From Devosiaceae bacterium (GTDB lineage: Bacteria; Pseudomonadota; Alphaproteobacteria; Rhizobiales; Devosiaceae), in contig JAKISM010000047.1 in NCBI GenBank assembly GCA_021648585.1, positions 1 to 14,318 on the forward strand: DNA of 14,318 nucleotides, read 5' to 3'. Below, piece by piece: positions 13,965 to 14,318 of this stretch. A model generated the notes under the pieces. The model saw only the letters and a list, made by a program, of their open reading frames with translations. It did not search any database and was not told where the DNA came from. Within the stretch, counting starts at the first letter, position 1. Every line of letters begins with the position of its first letter. A program made the translations under genes and the position numbers.

Positions 13965-14318
13965 TTACGCCTCATCGATTTTAATAAATTCAAGCGGTAG
14001 GGCTGTTGTATATTTTATTTGGCTCATTGCAAAAGACGAGCTGACATCATTTAGGGCAATTTTTGAAATGAGTTTTTTGTAAAAAACATCAAATGCTTCA
14101 ATATCAGGAACAACAACACGTAATAAATAATCGACATCACCAGACATACGATAAAATTCGACAACTTCACTAAATTCTTCAATTACCCTTGAAAATTTAT
14201 TCATCCACTGATTTGAATGCTCACTTGTGCGCACAGATACAAATACATTAACCCCAGCATTGATTTTTTTTGGATTAAGTATCGCGCTACGCATAAGAAT
14301 AACGCCATCTTCTTCCAT
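13965..14318 (-). CDS. Lrp/AsnC family transcriptional regulator, 5' end outside window
   Basis: C-terminal 117 residues of a family normally about 150-160 long; the N-terminal helix-turn-helix is beyond the right edge. The first visible residues (MEEDGVI) match the conserved segment that ends the HTH region (usually LEEEGVI), so this Met is internal. The rest is the ligand-sensing and oligomerising RAM domain: VNVFVSVRT, VEFYRMSGDVDYLLRVVVPDIEAFDVFY and a closing TTALPL. The effector, probably an amino acid, cannot be told. No terminator is evident between it and rpiA. Confidence 0.92.
   Translation of the reverse strand: MEEDGVILMRSAILNPKKINAGVNVFVSVRTSEHSNQWMNKFSRVIEEFSEVVEFYRMSGDVDYLLRVVVPDIEAFDVFYKKLISKIALNDVSSSFAMSQIKYTTALPLEFIKIDEA

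Overview
The window reads as a 14.3 kb piece of a low-GC (about 40% by eye) alphaproteobacterial chromosome, probably of the Rhizobiales/Hyphomicrobiales. The evidence is gene content and order: rpiA, a DUF2059 protein and glutathione reductase in a row, divergent cobS/cobT with a TIGR02281-type aspartic protease behind cobS, and a MOFRL glycerate kinase. This is the general look of that order from memory, not a database result. It is mostly housekeeping chromosome with one accessory-looking island, the LytTR regulator and autotransporter at 7.7-11.1 kb.

Left part (1-4.9 kb). The window opens inside a glycerate kinase gene (+), followed by a secreted protein of unknown function. Facing it is an easily missed 40-residue membrane protein on the minus strand (1563-1685). 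Glycerol kinase (glpK, -) and tRNA-dihydrouridine synthase A (dusA, +) diverge from a spacer holding a perfect AT-rich palindrome and a GC-rich hairpin. The end of dusA runs into a G-rich palindromic element that supplies its last codons and stop. Next comes a DUF302 gene (-).

Middle (4.9-7.7 kb). A membrane-anchored retropepsin-like protease overlaps the cobS stop codon by 4 bp (ATGA). cobS and cobT diverge and encode the last steps of cobalamin nucleotide-loop assembly. An imperfect 75-bp inverted repeat, resembling dispersed extragenic elements, lies after cobT.

Island (7.7-11.1 kb). A four-helix membrane protein with a C-terminal LytTR DNA-binding domain diverges from a 764-residue type V autotransporter. 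The autotransporter passenger is built from about twelve 24-residue beta-helix repeats. The spacer carries a 9-bp direct repeat at 20-bp period and a 58-codon open frame that ends exactly at the autotransporter start codon.

Right part (11.1-14.3 kb). All genes are on the minus strand: gor, a periplasmic DUF2059 protein, rpiA and the C-terminal part of an Lrp/AsnC regulator cut by the window edge. Clear intrinsic terminators follow the autotransporter (+) and the rpiA-DUF2059 unit (-).

Most interesting signal: the 40-residue membrane protein gene and the DUF302 gene, about 3.2 kb apart, both carry the palindrome ATATTAG-N6-CTAATAT just upstream of their ribosome binding sites. This suggests a small regulon under one dimeric repressor that is not in the window, plausibly of the ArsR/SmtB type.
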